Positions 34,901 to 49,900 of a DNA stretch of 64,000 bases are shown here, in pieces. Within the stretch, counting starts at the first letter, position 1; each line of letters begins with the position of its first letter. Both the position numbers and the translations under genes were made by a program. The notes beneath the pieces are model-generated. The model did not search any database and was not told where the DNA came from. It saw nothing but the letters and a program-made list of their open reading frames with translations. Origin of the DNA: a virus; the IMG/VR virus record IMGVR_UViG_3300028197_001183, positions 27,220-91,219 of that record; one strand, written 5' to 3'.

Positions 34901-37900
34901 TGCCCAACCTGCATCTGAAGTCAATTGATACAATACCGACTTGATATACTCGCGTATACGAGTAGTTGCATAAATTAGATGCGTGCGAGATACATCTTGG
35001 AATGCAATGAAGGTACCTTCACCATCAAACCAGTTTTGGACCAGTCCAAATGCACCTGCGTTACCACCAGTAATCATGTCATATCTGATTGCCTTGACGA
35101 CATCACTACAGAAGTCCACTGTCATGTTAGTGGTGCTGTAGTAGGTCACAGTTTGATCAAATGCTCTCTGTGCGATAGCATCCTTATTAAACAACAACAT
35201 GTTAGCAATACTCTTGTCAGTGTTTAATCCACCGCCAAGAGTATCTGTCATCAGATCAAACAGAGTATCAATGGCAGATTGTGGTCCTTCACATGTGCCT
35301 TGCTGATAATTGCTATTTGTGTAAGCGTCAAGTCTAGTTGTCCTAACGATATTAGACAACTGATTAATATTGCTATTTGCTGCGTTTTCAATTGTAGTGA
35401 TGTAGATATCAATGAGTGTATCGATAGCAGAAGCAACTTCAGCACAAGTCTGATTCCACTCAGCAGCAGAAGAGTCATATGTAAGATCCGTGTCTCTAAC
35501 TGCAATTTCAGGCGTGTATTTAATTGGCCAAATCTTAGGCAGCGTGGTAGCGCGGCTTGCAACGTTACCAGGATTACTAATTGCATCTGTAACCAGTGCC
35601 ATTAGATTATCAATTTCAGTTGCAACGGCATCAGCCTCACTACCTGTGTAGGCAGGATCAACCAGACGTGATCTGTAGTATGAAAGATCACCTGTTGTAT
35701 ACGCCCATGCTGTTGTTGATTCGCCCGATGGCACAGCACCTGCCGTAGCGGCAAAACCGCCAGCATTGGTGCCTGCCAGTAATCCACCTGCTTCATAAAG
35801 ACCAACATTCAATCCAGGTGTCTCTGCAGAAGCGATTTCGTTGCCATCAATCCAAAGTTTGACACGACCAGATCCAGAAGCAACTGTGCCACCAATTCTA
35901 ATCTCCCAAGTAATCTCATGCTGACCACCATCAAAGTAATCTGAGAGACTAGAGACTTGGACATCAAGAAGTGCGAGACCGTTGTCGGAGGCAGCAGATG
36001 CACCACCAGAATAGGAGTTAGCACCATTACCAGCACGGAGACGGAGGTATGTGCCACTATCTCTGATACCGATGTATGCACCAGCACTACTGTCACCAAG
36101 CTCCCAGAGGACGCCATCGGTAGGTGTGCCACTAGGAAGCACTGTTACACAACTACAAGTCAAATCTTCATCGTTGGAAATACCAGTTGTGGAGTTGGAT
36201 GCACTAGCAATGTCAGTTGTGCCATTGGTGAATGATCGAGTAATAACGTTGTTATAATCGCCCCCGAGAGTGATGCCGTCAGATGTAGAATTGCGAAGCA
36301 CCGTAGTAGGTTTAGGTGTTGAATTTGAGAATGACTGCCCACCATCCGCTTCAAGAGATCCACCGTAATTTGCAACGTTATTAATAATCTGACCACGAAT
36401 TGCACGTTTTACTAATCTCTTAGTTTCATTCAGAATCCAATTTACCTCTGTTGCCAGGGATGTAACGTGTGCAAGAGATCCAGAATATGTCGTATAGAAT
36501 TCAGATACCCAGTTAATCCAGTTGTCACCGTCATACTTGAGGTTGAATACCAGTGCTCTGAGGATATCAGTTACATCATGGACACAATCAATACTTCCAG
36601 CGGAAGTAAGTGAATCTGGTGTAGATCTTACAAATGTGTGAGTATATTGTTGACCAACAGGAGAAGCGCCAACGTTAACTGTAACCTGACTATCTTGCTT
36701 AATAACTGCGCCAGCGGTAGCACTCACGAATGCATGTGTATACTGATTTGCATTTGCAGCAACACCCACATAGCAGGTGAATGTGTCAGAATCTACAACA
36801 CTAACAATTAACCACTTATCAGCAGCAGGGTCTGTAGCACGAGGATAAGCATGGTTGCTACCATTACCATCCATTGTGCAAGTGAATGTAATTCCATCAG
36901 TTGCAATTTTAATTCTGTTTCCAGTTGACAACCCATGAGCACCAGTTGTATTGATAGTCATCAGACCTGAAACTGCATCATATGCAGCAGAGGATACATC
37001 TTGATTGGTTGTGCCAATTGCAGTAATTGCAACTGTTGTGCCGTATGCTGGATCACCCTTGCGTGGGTAAGAATGCTCACTACCGTTAGCATCCTGAGAG
37101 CAGGTAAAGACCAAACTATCAGTAGCAATAGACATTCTATTACCAACATTAAAGGAATGGTTAGGTATAGTGAGGACCATATCACCCGAAGATGCCGTGT
37201 ATGCAGCAGCTGTTGGGGCGAAATGCTCTCCACCATCACTCCATCCATAGCGAATAGCACCAGTCACTGCAGATACAAATGTATGTGTATACTGTTGACC
37301 AGCAGGAGATTTGCCGACATCAACTGAGATTGTATCTGCAGTAGTGTCTACAATTACAATACGTTTTTCATAAACAGGGTCAGTATTGCGTGGATATGGA
37401 TGGAGTGATGCATTACTATCTTGACTACAGGTGAAGGTTATACCCATTCCTGCAATACTGATATGCTCACCAATATTCAATCCATGATTAGGAATTGTGA
37501 GAGTCAATACACCAGACCCTGCAGCATAGGTTGCAGTAGTGGGAGTGAATTCCTTCCACCACATTGCACTAGCTCCACCGTTAATGCTTAATGCAGGATA
37601 TTGTGTAGTGCCTGCTTTAACTGCTTGCTCAGCAATCCAACGAATGTTTGCATCAATAGCATCACCACAGTCAGCGAAAATTTGCTCTCTGGGGTTTGCC
37701 TCGTATGAGGAAGGATCTATACTATTAGGATCGTTTCCAGGAATATAATCTCTACCAAAACCATTTCTTATGGTAAGAGTTGCTATATCTCTGACAAGTT
37801 TCATGACAGTGACAGTTGCTTCCCAGTCGTCTTCAATATGCTTCAGTGAGTTATTCTCAGTTTCAACATATAGACTTGTAGCATCCCATGTCTTCTCATT

Positions 37901-40900
37901 ACAGTTGTAGTTGAGGTCATGGACCATGGCATTAAGGATATCCTTAACATCATCCATGCAGTTAACAGCACCACCCTTGATCTGGAATGCAGCAAACTTA
38001 GACATATCATTCATTGTCTCGACTGCCTCATGTGCAATCAGATCAACGTTAGCCTTGAGTGCATTGGTAGCATCTTTATAACGATTCCAGTTAGAAACAT
38101 TATCCTGAGGATATCCTTCATCATCGATAGTGATGGTATCATCTCTAAATGCACCGCGAGCAGTAAACAGAGGTGTGTGATAGTCGTCTTGTGCCCATGC
38201 TGGTCCACCAAGGTCTCCTGCAACTTCTCCAGGAGAAAGGAGCAAGTTGTTACCTGCTTTCTGGGTAAGATACTTAGCGTGCTCAAATGCATCAAGCATT
38301 GGATTCAACTCATGCTCAACATGGAGCACATTGTTTTGATCATCTAGATACTGATCAATAACTGCTTCTACGTTGTATGTCCCACCTGTGCAAAGGTCAG
38401 CAATTACAGCAGGGAGAATGAATTGCTTAACATCTCTCTCACAATATGGTTGACCATAACCAGGAATCACCAAGAATTGTGTAGGAGTGCCATTAACGTC
38501 AACTTCATACTTATCAAGTATGTAACCAGCAACTTCTTCTGCAATGTAATCGCGGTTTTTCCAGATTAAGACACCAGTGTCTCTGAAGATATCAGGATTA
38601 GGTGCTAGGACTTCCAGCACTTCACGACCGAGAATATCAAACTCATTCTGAATTGAAGCAGAGGCAGGGGAAGAGAAGTTGTTAGGAAGTCTCAGTCTGT
38701 TTGTATAGGTGCCAGTCAGATCTGTATCAGTTGTAGTAATTACATACTTACAAAGGACGAATGTCTGATCCCATGCATACAGAGTTTGCAGAATCTCGCC
38801 ACCAACGTGCTTCAGTTTGCCTGATGCTTCAAGGTAAGTACGAGCGGTGTAAAGTGAATTATAGTTACCACCGTCTCTCAAGTCCTTGACAAGAGCGCCG
38901 ATGATGTAGTCTTTGGTATCCCTGATACACACATTGGTGCCACCATAACTACCTTCGGCCATGTTGTTGCCAGGGATCGTAAAATCAGGGAATGCTGCTT
39001 GCATTCTACCGACTGCCTCTTCAGCAATCCATGCAGCGTTAAGGTCGATAATATCAGCACAGTTTCTGTGATCTGATCTACCAAGGTCAACGTTTTCAAT
39101 GATCGCGAAGTTTTGATCGTAGTTGATCTCCTTAATAGCAGCAGAAGAAATACGCTGACCTGTGTAGATAGCATATGTTTCCTGATTATCGATGACGAAT
39201 GGTTGCTCACCATCGAGACCAAACATGACATACTGGTTAGAGTAGTCGATCTGAGTGGGAGGCACGAATCCAGTATTGAAGTCGGACTGACCATTCTTGA
39301 CAACCACGTTATCCATGTAACCAGCAAACTGATTAGCACCGTTGAAGTCAGATCCGATGTAGATAGCAGCGTAACCGTAATCGTTAGTGTCGGCATAGTT
39401 ACCACCAACTTGCACGCCATCAACATAGAGTTGCAAGACGCTAGTAGTCCTAACAACCGCAATATGATGCCAGTTTTGAGCAATTAGCGTACCACCAGTC
39501 AGCAGTTGAGATGTGCCATTATAAACTGTGATTGCACCAGAAGTCTGGAGAGTAATTCTCAGACCTGAAGCTGCGGACAGACGACGGAAGTCAAACAGAT
39601 GCTGAGTCGTGCTCAGGTTATCTGCTCTAACCCAACCTTGGACTGTAAAGTCTGCAGTATTACCAAAGGAGAAATCGTAACTATCTCTAGTAACCAGATA
39701 TCCATTAGATGAGAATTTGACAGACTTACTACCGCTAAGTTTCTTATATTTTGTAATAACACTTAGAGAAACGCCATTCTGGTTAGCAGTGCTGGAGTTG
39801 GTAATATACTCACCATCTTGGAATGATCCAGTAACAGCGTCAGCAAAGATCCACTTCAAACCAGAGTTAGATCCAATTGCTTCAAATGATGCACCGCTGG
39901 TAACACCAGTGATGTTGTCGCCAACAATAAACAGACCACCCGAGCGATCCTTATATGCAATCTTCGTGGTGCGGATGTTTTCACCAGCAACAAAGGTGCC
40001 ATCAGTGATGCTTGCGAGAGCGTTAATATTATTGAGATTTTGTGCTGCAATCGCAGTCGTAGAGATGTCTACGAGCGTAGCGATATATGCCTGGACGTTA
40101 GCACAATTCTGGATTGTTTCATTTCGGCCTGAGTAGTAATTGGGGTCGAAATACTTGGCAGTTGTGCCACCACCAGTGAAGACTGCGTTATCAAGTGCCT
40201 TGACGAATGCATGAGTATATCCACCACCACTACTAACTGAGTTGGCAGAAGCAGAAACAAAGGTGTGGACATACTGTTGATCTGCAGGAGATGCTGCAAC
40301 GTTGACCGTAATTGTGGTTGCAGTAGCGCCATGGATAAACAGACGACGACCAGCAGCAGGATCAGTAGATCTAGGATATGTGTGAGTAGTTGCATTAGCA
40401 TCCATATCACATGTAAATACCAACGAATCGTTAGCAATAGTCACATAGTCATTGATTTCAAGACTATGAGATCCAATGGTCAATACCATATCACCCGTTG
40501 CTGGAGTGTAGGTAGCAGCAGTTGGTGTGTATTGGACTAGAGGAGATGCACCGACGTTGACTGTAATTGTAGTGCCAGTCTCAGCACTAATAGCAAGAGG
40601 AGTGTTGAATGCAGGATCTCCAGCACGAGGATAGGCGTGGAAGGATGCATCGTTATCAGCATCACAAGTAAACACCAAAGAGTGTGGACGGACAGTAACA
40701 GTATCAGAAGTTGTCAGTGTGTGAGTGCCAATGGTAAGAACCATTTCACCACTTGCAGGTGTGTAGACTGCAGAAGACACGTCAAATTCTTGCAGATCAT
40801 CCTCACCACCATTATAAGTGCCTTGATATGTTGTAGGATCTTTCAGCATGAAACCAGTGACAGAAGTCCTGGAATTGACTTGATAATATAGAAGGTTGGT

Positions 40901-43900
40901 GATTGCCTGGAAGGACAAGTGCATTGCCTTATCGATAGCAGTCAGAGATTCTGCATACTCACCGATTAGACCGTTAGCAATAGGTGCTCCAGCAGCATCG
41001 AAATACTTCTTAGTGAATTCGATGATGTTGTAGTTACCACCCTGAGAAACGTCTTCTGCCAAAGCATCGATCATCAGACCGATGTCACGACGACACTTGA
41101 TTTGACCAGGAGAATAAGATCCAAGGCTCTCATCAGGAAGGTCAACCAGCGTGCCATTCAGCAGAGTCTCATCAACCACATCATAGAGAGTGGTGATTGC
41201 TGCTTGGACATCTGTGCAGTTGTCAGTGCCATTGTTAGACTGGTTAGCACCGTTAGTGCCATAAGGATCGTTGGGTGATGGATCAGCAGTAATACCGTTG
41301 CCATCATAACCACCATGATCTACTTCACTCCAAGGGACATATGTAATACCTGCATTAGGTTGACCAGATGGTGCTGTGAAACTATTAGTCAGATTGTTGA
41401 CGATTGCCAACTTCATCATGTCTTTTGCTTTTTCAAATCCATAACGAGTCTCAGCAGACTCATTGTTGACATACACAAAGTTGCCACTTACATCAAAATA
41501 CTTGGCGCAAAGTTTACGAGTATAGACGTTACCACCACGGAAGATATCGATAGAAATTGCATCGATATACAACTCAAGGTCACGAATGCACTTATTAGGA
41601 TCAGGTACTGTGAGTGACGTATATTGCGTCATCATCTCATCGTATGCCTTATTAGCAATGTATGACTTATTTTTTTGAATCAAACGATATGCATCAGAAT
41701 ACCTACTCCAGGAGTTGGTAATAATATCACCAGGGAAGTAGAATCTGGGGTGCTTGACAGCAATTTCTGCTTCAGCAAAATCAACGATTTGATCTTTGTT
41801 GCCAAGGATCATTGCCGAAGCATCTTTGAATCTGTTGGTAGCAACACCATGGAAAACCGAGACTGGGTTACCGTAGTTTGCTCTGTTGTTAATAACAATA
41901 TCGCCTTCAGAGAATGCCCCACCTGTTAATTGGGTGTATTCAACTTCAGTATTTCTAACTTCTTCAAAGTCAAGGAAGTCTGCATTAATTCTGTTAGCGG
42001 CGTTGTAAATCTCAGTAGGTGTAATAGAAGATTGTGAAATGTTATCGATAATAACATTAGGATTAGTAATACTAACCAAACGCTCAAACAGCAGACCATA
42101 GAATGTAGATCCTGGGTTGATGATCAACTCATCAACAGCATCGGAGGTTGCGGGGTCAATATAAGGAGAGATATTTGTAATCTGACCAGCAATCTTAGAG
42201 GATGCTGAGTAAACAAACTCATTCAATCTCAGATCAAATATACCAGTCTCAAACTGTGCAGTACCTGAAGTCTTACTTACAACCAGTGAATCAGTAACAC
42301 CACCCTGAGGATCAATATTAGTTTCTTCAATAATAGCAGTGTCGCCTTCAAGGTTAGTGATGGACTCACCAAACTGGAAGATAGTATTGCTATTGATAAG
42401 AGTAACACTCTCAATAAGTCCAGAGAAGAGGGTGCCACGGACAATCTCTTCATTCAGATTAAATGTGCCACCAACCAAGTTGATAACATCAATAGTAGTT
42501 GTGCCAGAATCGATAACAGTGGCAATAACATCACTATCTGCACCTTGCACTTGTTGTCCAAGTGTTGGGAAGATTCCGAAGTTTGCCACCCCTGCCTGAC
42601 CAGAATACAATTGAATTCTGTAAATTGGTGTAGGAGTAACTGATAGAGATCTATAGTTAACTCTAGATGCTGGTTTTGGAGGCTCACTGAATACAATGTT
42701 TCCACCAACGATGGTGTATGAGACGCCAGGTGCCTGAATCACACCGTTGATAGTGATCAACAACTGATTCTGTTGGACGATAACCTGTCCACCTTCTACA
42801 GTAATTGGGAATTGCTTATCAATACCGTTAAACTGAGGTGAAATATCATCAAGTTTCTTCACGATAGAGGTCAAGATTTCCTCAGAGGAAGTCAAACGCT
42901 TTTTACGGAAGAGGACTTCAGTATTGTTGTAATCGGTGTAAATTGGTTGTGCTGCACCGAAAGATGTGATCTGGTTGACGTTGGAGTAGTTATTAATGTT
43001 AACTTCCTTCGTAAACTCAGTACCAACCTTTCTACCCGAAACATCCTTACCACCAACGATCTGCAACTGTCCAAACAGTTGGAATCCCGCAGGGTGGTTG
43101 TTTTCAAGGATTTGAGTCTTCCATTTTGTGATGGGGATCTCAGACTTAACAACGTAAGAGAAGTTTTGGTAGAAGAAGGAATCTTGAATTTTTTGGACAA
43201 TTTCGGAAGGTTTACCGACGTTATCGATAAACTTACCAGGAGTCCTTGTCAAAGATCCAATATTTAACACACCACGAGCAATACTCAGGTTATCGATGAC
43301 ACCAGACGCTTTGGAAATAGATCCAGTGACTTTTTCGCCAACTTTCCAATCTCCATCATAATCAACGATCTTGAGGATCTTAGGACCGATTTGCCAACCA
43401 GTATTAGTAGAAACCTTACCAGTTGCACTTGCAAGCTCAACTGCACTACCTTGGAAGACTTGCTCGCCTTCAAGGAAACGAGAGGTCGCAACAACTGCTT
43501 CTGCTCTACCACCAAAGACTTCGGTGAGTAATACTTGACGACCAGTGCCTTGTGTCAAGAATGTGATGTAATCACCTGCTTGTGCTGACTGTAAAGTCAG
43601 TCCAAAGCGGATTTGATCAGATTCAAGTGAATTTGATTGACCAGCAATCGCATAATAGATTTGTCCTGCAATCAAAGAGGTCAAACCTGCGCTGGATGGT
43701 TTAGGTAAAACACCATCAGTGCTACCTACACTTTCAGCACGGAATTGAATTTCTGCACCAGTTGTAATACCGTGAGGGAAGTTAAACTGCAGATAGTTGA
43801 GGTCGAGGTTAACAACGTAGTTAAACTCAGACTTCAGCGTAACTGAGGGCTCCGAAGAGTATCCAGCACCAGGATTCTTGATAATAATTTCATTGAGTCG

Positions 43901-46900
43901 ATTATTCTTGATAACTGCGACTGCATCGGCACCAATACCGCCACCACCGTCAATAACAACTGCAGGAGTCGATGTATAACCAGCACCAGGATCTACAATC
44001 TTGATTTCTGAAAGAATCGACGTATTGAAGAGTTGGAGGTTAACGGGGAAGGTAATTTCAGGTTTCAGGGTATAATCGTGAGAATATCCGAAACCAAACT
44101 CATTATTCTTAAGTCTCTTAATCTTACCAATGTTTCTACCTGTCAGGAAGACGGATGCACCACTACCTTCGCTAGGAATGTTAACACTAACAGATCCACC
44201 AGATCCAGACAGTGTGGGACCAAGAATACCAGTAATAGCATCAATATCTACGCTAGCAGTGGTATAACCTTTACCTGGGTCTGCAACTGCAACCGAAGCA
44301 AGAGCACCTGATCCAGTTTCATCATCTAGGAGGACTGTAACGGTAACTTTACCGCCTTCACCGTCTCCAGCAACAGGAACGTCATAGTAAACGCCAGGTG
44401 CATATTCTGTGCCACCATCAACGACAACAACTTTCTCAATTTGACGGAAGGATGCAATATCTGAGATAATTGGTAGTTTCTTATAGAATCCACCAGGAGA
44501 AACCAGTTTGATGCTGTTAATAGGACCAACTGCTCTAGTAGAGGTTGTAGAGTAGAAAGAATACTCCTGTCCTTGATCATTAGATCCGATCTCAGCGTTA
44601 CTACGCTCAGGTTCTCTAAAGAGTGGGAATTTGAATTCAGTATCACTTACAATTTCACTAATTGTAAATCTACCTTGGTATGGAGTTGTGATAACGTCAA
44701 CATATGAGTTTTCTCCAACTGGTGAGTTATCCCCAGTCCTAGATGGGTCAAAGTAGTATGAAATGTTAGTAACATCGCCAAGCACCAAGAATTTAACGAA
44801 TGGATTACTTGCACCTGCACCTGCAATACCAGGAGTGCCATCTCTAACAGTATTGTTGAAGGAATATTCCAGTTTATACTGGTTATCCTGAGAGAATGAC
44901 ATGTAATACCCGAAGTTGGAAACATCGCTAACATCGAAGTTATACTGATGATTTCTAGTGAAAATCAGAGTAGGATGTTTAGCATAGATGTTGACGTTTG
45001 CAATTCCATTGTTTACAAACGTTGGATCGGACACTGCGGTGTCTCTAATTCCAAATGTGAATTCTCTAGATCCAATAACATCATCGATGAAGAATGATCC
45101 GTTAAATTGATTGCCAGAGAATCCTTCAGTAAAGATAATCTCGGCTTCTTTATAGAAGTGTGGAGAATTAGATGTGCAATAGACCTTATCAGTTCTAGTA
45201 CTGCTAGCAAGAAGAATATCTTTTTCAAGACGTGCAGTAACACGAATCTTCTTAACAGATGCAAAACCAGAGATCTCTACAGACTTCTCATCTGCTGCTA
45301 GAGTGATGTTTCCAGTATTAACGCTAACAACATCATTAGGAATGAAGTTTGATCCAGGTTGGACTTCTAAGATCTCGATACTATAGTTGTTACCTTGATT
45401 GTAAGGCATCAAACGGGTATACAGACTGATTGCCTCGATAGTTTCAACGAAAGACCAAGTAACAGTGCCATCAGACACATCACCAGTGGTATGTGTAGGA
45501 GGAGTAGGCGTAGTAACACCACCGCCACCAACAGCAACCTGATAAACGTTGAGTTTATACCACACACGCTGACCAACAGCATATAGACGATGTGGCAACC
45601 ACTCAGGCATATCCAGACCAGTATATTGAGGTCTAGGGAAAGGATGCTCAGTCAGATCAAGAGTAAACTTACCTGCGTCATCGATGAATGACCAGTTAAT
45701 AACACCATCGGAAACAACACCATTGTTGTGCTGAGGTGAAATAGTGCCAGATGTGCCAGCACCCTGTGCTTCATAGATTCTCTTCTGATTGTAAACACGA
45801 TCGCCTTGTGCATATGCAGTTGATGCTGCCCAAGGGGATTCCTCTTCAATAGTATCGAAGTATGTACCTTCAATCTGGTTAATATCTCCACCAGGAGTTG
45901 TAGTGCGGAATCTATCAGTAGTATTAAATGTACCGTAAGTCTTACCAATTCTATACTTGGTGCCAACGCCAGGATTCAGTAGAGTGCCTGCAGGGACCTC
46001 AGTAATGGTTGCAAATGCAGTTGTAGTGCCAACATTATTAAACTGCTGCAGAATCGAATACTGAGTAAGTTTGATTGGTTGGGTAAATGTAAACTCTTGG
46101 ACGTTATCAACCTTCTGATACAGAGCATCTCTGATATAGAATTTGGGGATAACATCAGCAGAGATAATTAATCTCTTACCACGAGGTGATGGGATGGTAG
46201 AAGTCTTAGATGCATACTGATCATATGCTGAAGATAGTGTATATGTACCAGGGTTTAACGTGGAGAAAGTCTGGGACATGTCCAGAATTTGCAGACCACC
46301 AGGACCCTCTAACCATGGAGAAATTGCACCAGGACTAATAGATGTCCAATTCATACCGATTACATGATCGGTGAATGCAATAGTGCTGTACTTGTTAAGA
46401 CCAGTTAAGGTATAGGATGCACGTTGGGTATGTGCTCTATCAAACTTGATCAGTGCAATATCAGAGTTAGATGTCGTGATTGCAATTTCAGCAGTGGGCA
46501 CAGTATAAGAAGTGCCAGAATATGGAGCAACATCATCGAGCACGAAGTCGTCGATGTTACCACGGAAACTATTTGCAGTTGTTGGGGCACTGACAGGACC
46601 ACAGATAACAACGTCATCAAGAGCAACATCAGTAGTGCTCTGATAAGTGATCTGTTGGTTACCGCCAATGAATACCTCATAACGATACAGACCCAAAGAT
46701 TCTTGACGTTTCTGGAAAGTAACATGGACCCATGCACCAGAAGCAAAGGCATCCCAGTTGGTTGCAGCAACAGAAGAAGCAACCTGAGTGCCATTCAAGT
46801 AAAGAATAACCTTCTGATAATCAGGATCGGTATTATCACCTTTAATTGTTACCGTAATGCCGTTGGTATTAGTTGCATCATTTACATGAAGCAGTGTGGG

Positions 46901-49900
46901 CTCATGAGCAGTACTCCATACTGTCGTATTCATGGACATCCACATTCTGCCACTCCACTCAAGTGGTTGTAAACCTAAGTTGGCAATGGTGATAGGTGCA
47001 ACATCATTAAATTTTAGCGATCCGCCATCAAACTTGTAAACAGCAGCATCGTGAATAATATCAGACTGACTGAAGTAGTTGTATGTGCCAAGATCTTGCT
47101 TGGTGGTATCTTCTACAGGATTTGCATTGTTGCCCATTCTCCAAGAGACGAGCTGATCAGATTTCTGACGGTTGACAGCAAGAATAGTATCACCAGAGTT
47201 ATCCAGAGCATGAGTAGTTGCTTGGAAACCGATGTTTGCAGTATCATCAACTTTAGTCTGATATAACAGGGTGCCATCATACTTCATATAAGAGATAACT
47301 GAATATCTCTGATTCTGGGATTCAATAACATCAGAAACTAGAGTGTAGTTACCCCATTGATCATATGAGATACCTGCATGATGCATTTCAAGGAAATCAC
47401 CAGTAGTAGTAACAGTCTTACTCCAGTCCCAAGTGGTTTGTGCAGTAGAAAGAAGGAATTTGTTAATCTGGATCTTATCGTACTTAGATGCTGCAGAGTT
47501 GAAGATGTCCCAAGCAACAATAATTGCACCATAGTCATCCATAACCATTGTTGGGTTTACAACACGTCCACCCACCGTAGGAATCTGCTTGATCCAATCC
47601 ATCTCAACGTTTGCACCGTCATAGAAGAATTCACCGAAGATCAAGTCATCATTTTGGTCGTTAACGCCAATAAAGAAGAATCTATCATCGGAGATCATCA
47701 TGATCTGATGCATTTTCTCAGAATCATCCTGAGATGCAACCTTACGTTTCTCGACCAGATCACCTTCAATGCCACACTGAATGATCCACATATCATCGGG
47801 ATCAACAGAGTTAGTATCAGTGTAACCACAAAGGTAGATACGTTGTGCCTGATCAAGAGCGATAGAAGTTACATAGTCTCTTCTGGTGCTACCAGAGATA
47901 CCAGCGATTGCTCTCTGCCACTGTAGGATACCGTCAGGATTGTTTGCATTATTGAATCCAGACTCATATAAACCTAACCAGATGTCTGGGTTGTAGACAT
48001 CGTTGTCAGGATTCTTTGTTTGGCCTGTAACATATATGAGGTCGTTTTCTGGAGTGTCATTCACTACCATCTTGAGGAATTCAGCCCTCTTCTGGTTAGC
48101 ATTAATAGGAATGAGAGTTCTCTCCCAGATCTTCTGACCCAAGTCATCAAACTTGGCAAGGAAACCAGACTCATCACCATCTGTCTCAGTAATCTTACCG
48201 CAAATATAAGTATAGCGTTGTGAGGTGACCTTGATATCATTAACGTTAATGATACCAGTTGCTTCCATATATTCGCTCAACCAGTAGCGAGTCTTCTTAT
48301 ACTGCTGTGGGTGAGAGACACGAATTTGGGGAGGATCTGCAGGATCATAACCATTACCCGAGTTGATAATGTCAACTCTGCTGATCTGACCTGTATTTTG
48401 TAGAACAATTTCAAGTTGACCATCCTGACCAGCAGATGTGATCAATTCAAACGTAGGAGGAATATCTTCATTATAACCAACACCACTCTGAGTTACATTG
48501 ATACGCTCAATGCCAGACACAACTTTAACTTTGAAGTTTTTGTTAGTGTTGTCAATAACAGGGGAAGAGTTGAGAATCAACTCATCTTGCTGGCGCAAGT
48601 CATGGTTAGCTGATGTAGTAATCACACCATATGGACGATCGCCAATGATCTCCTTACTGTATGATTGGATGATTTGACCCTTAACAGATTCGATGAATGC
48701 TGAAGCACCGAAACCACCAGTATCTCCATCATCAAAGAAGATGGTATCATTAACCTGATAGGACTCACCTGGATTCTCAATAACAAAACCATCAATCTGA
48801 GCATCCTCAAACTGAGTGGTTGTCTCAACTTCGATGTCAACTCTAGACTCTTCAGAGACTTTAGGGAAGTAATCATAGATTTGTAGAGTTGCCTCTTCAG
48901 ACATCTCAAGGATTTCTTGCTGCTCATTGGCATCAATGATTCCGTCGTTATTACTATCCTGCACCTCAAAGATAAGAGGATATCCTTCGATCTCAGTCGT
49001 CAGGACATCTGCTTCTTGGTTAGGTTGACGATCAACATCAATATCAACGTTGACATAAGGATCTCTATATCTTACAACATTTTGTGGAATATTTTCCTGA
49101 GTTGCACCTTGGGCAAAATTCCAACTATCGGGTAGAGAGTTAAACTGTGGACCGAGGATATATGGGAATTCTGCAATACCTGCTTCCGATGCATCAATAG
49201 TAATAAAGTATGCATAGGTGCCATTAGGATATTGTGGCGACTTACAGAAACGACCGTTGTAGTTGTCAAGGTCACCAGACTGGAAGTCATACTCATAATC
49301 AGCAACAAACGATCCTGCAGGATATGTTGCTAAAGAAGGTCCATCAATACGAGCAGGATTTGGATTAGTTGCTAAGTCATATACAACGTTATCTTTTAGT
49401 TTATATGAAGTGCGAAGTCTTCTGACTCCGCTGTTCTGGTCAGTTGGGTCAATGTAACCATAGGGACCGTAGATTGGGTTACCATCATACGCCCAACCCA
49501 AAATAGGAGAGTGCTCATAGTTTGATGCTACTTCTTGGAATTGTTGTGTAACCGCATTAAGGAAGACGTTATCGCCAACCACATAGCGGAGTTCTTTAGG
49601 ATCACTAACGTGGGCATATTCACCACCAAACTGATTATTCAGACCAGTAAAGACGTATCCTCTTGCCCCATCATATTTGGTACTAAGATCATATTGGAGG
49701 TTTTTATTCCACTCAAAAACTTGTGGAGTAAACTCTGCAAAGTCACCAACAGACTCAAGTCTGACAGTAGTAAGACCTTGGGTATATCCAATACCTCTGT
49801 TAGTGAGTACAACGCTAAGGACTCTGCCCTTATCTTCACCAATAGTGCCAATGACTGCTCTTGCAATAGCACCAAAACCATCACCATTGATGATAATTGT

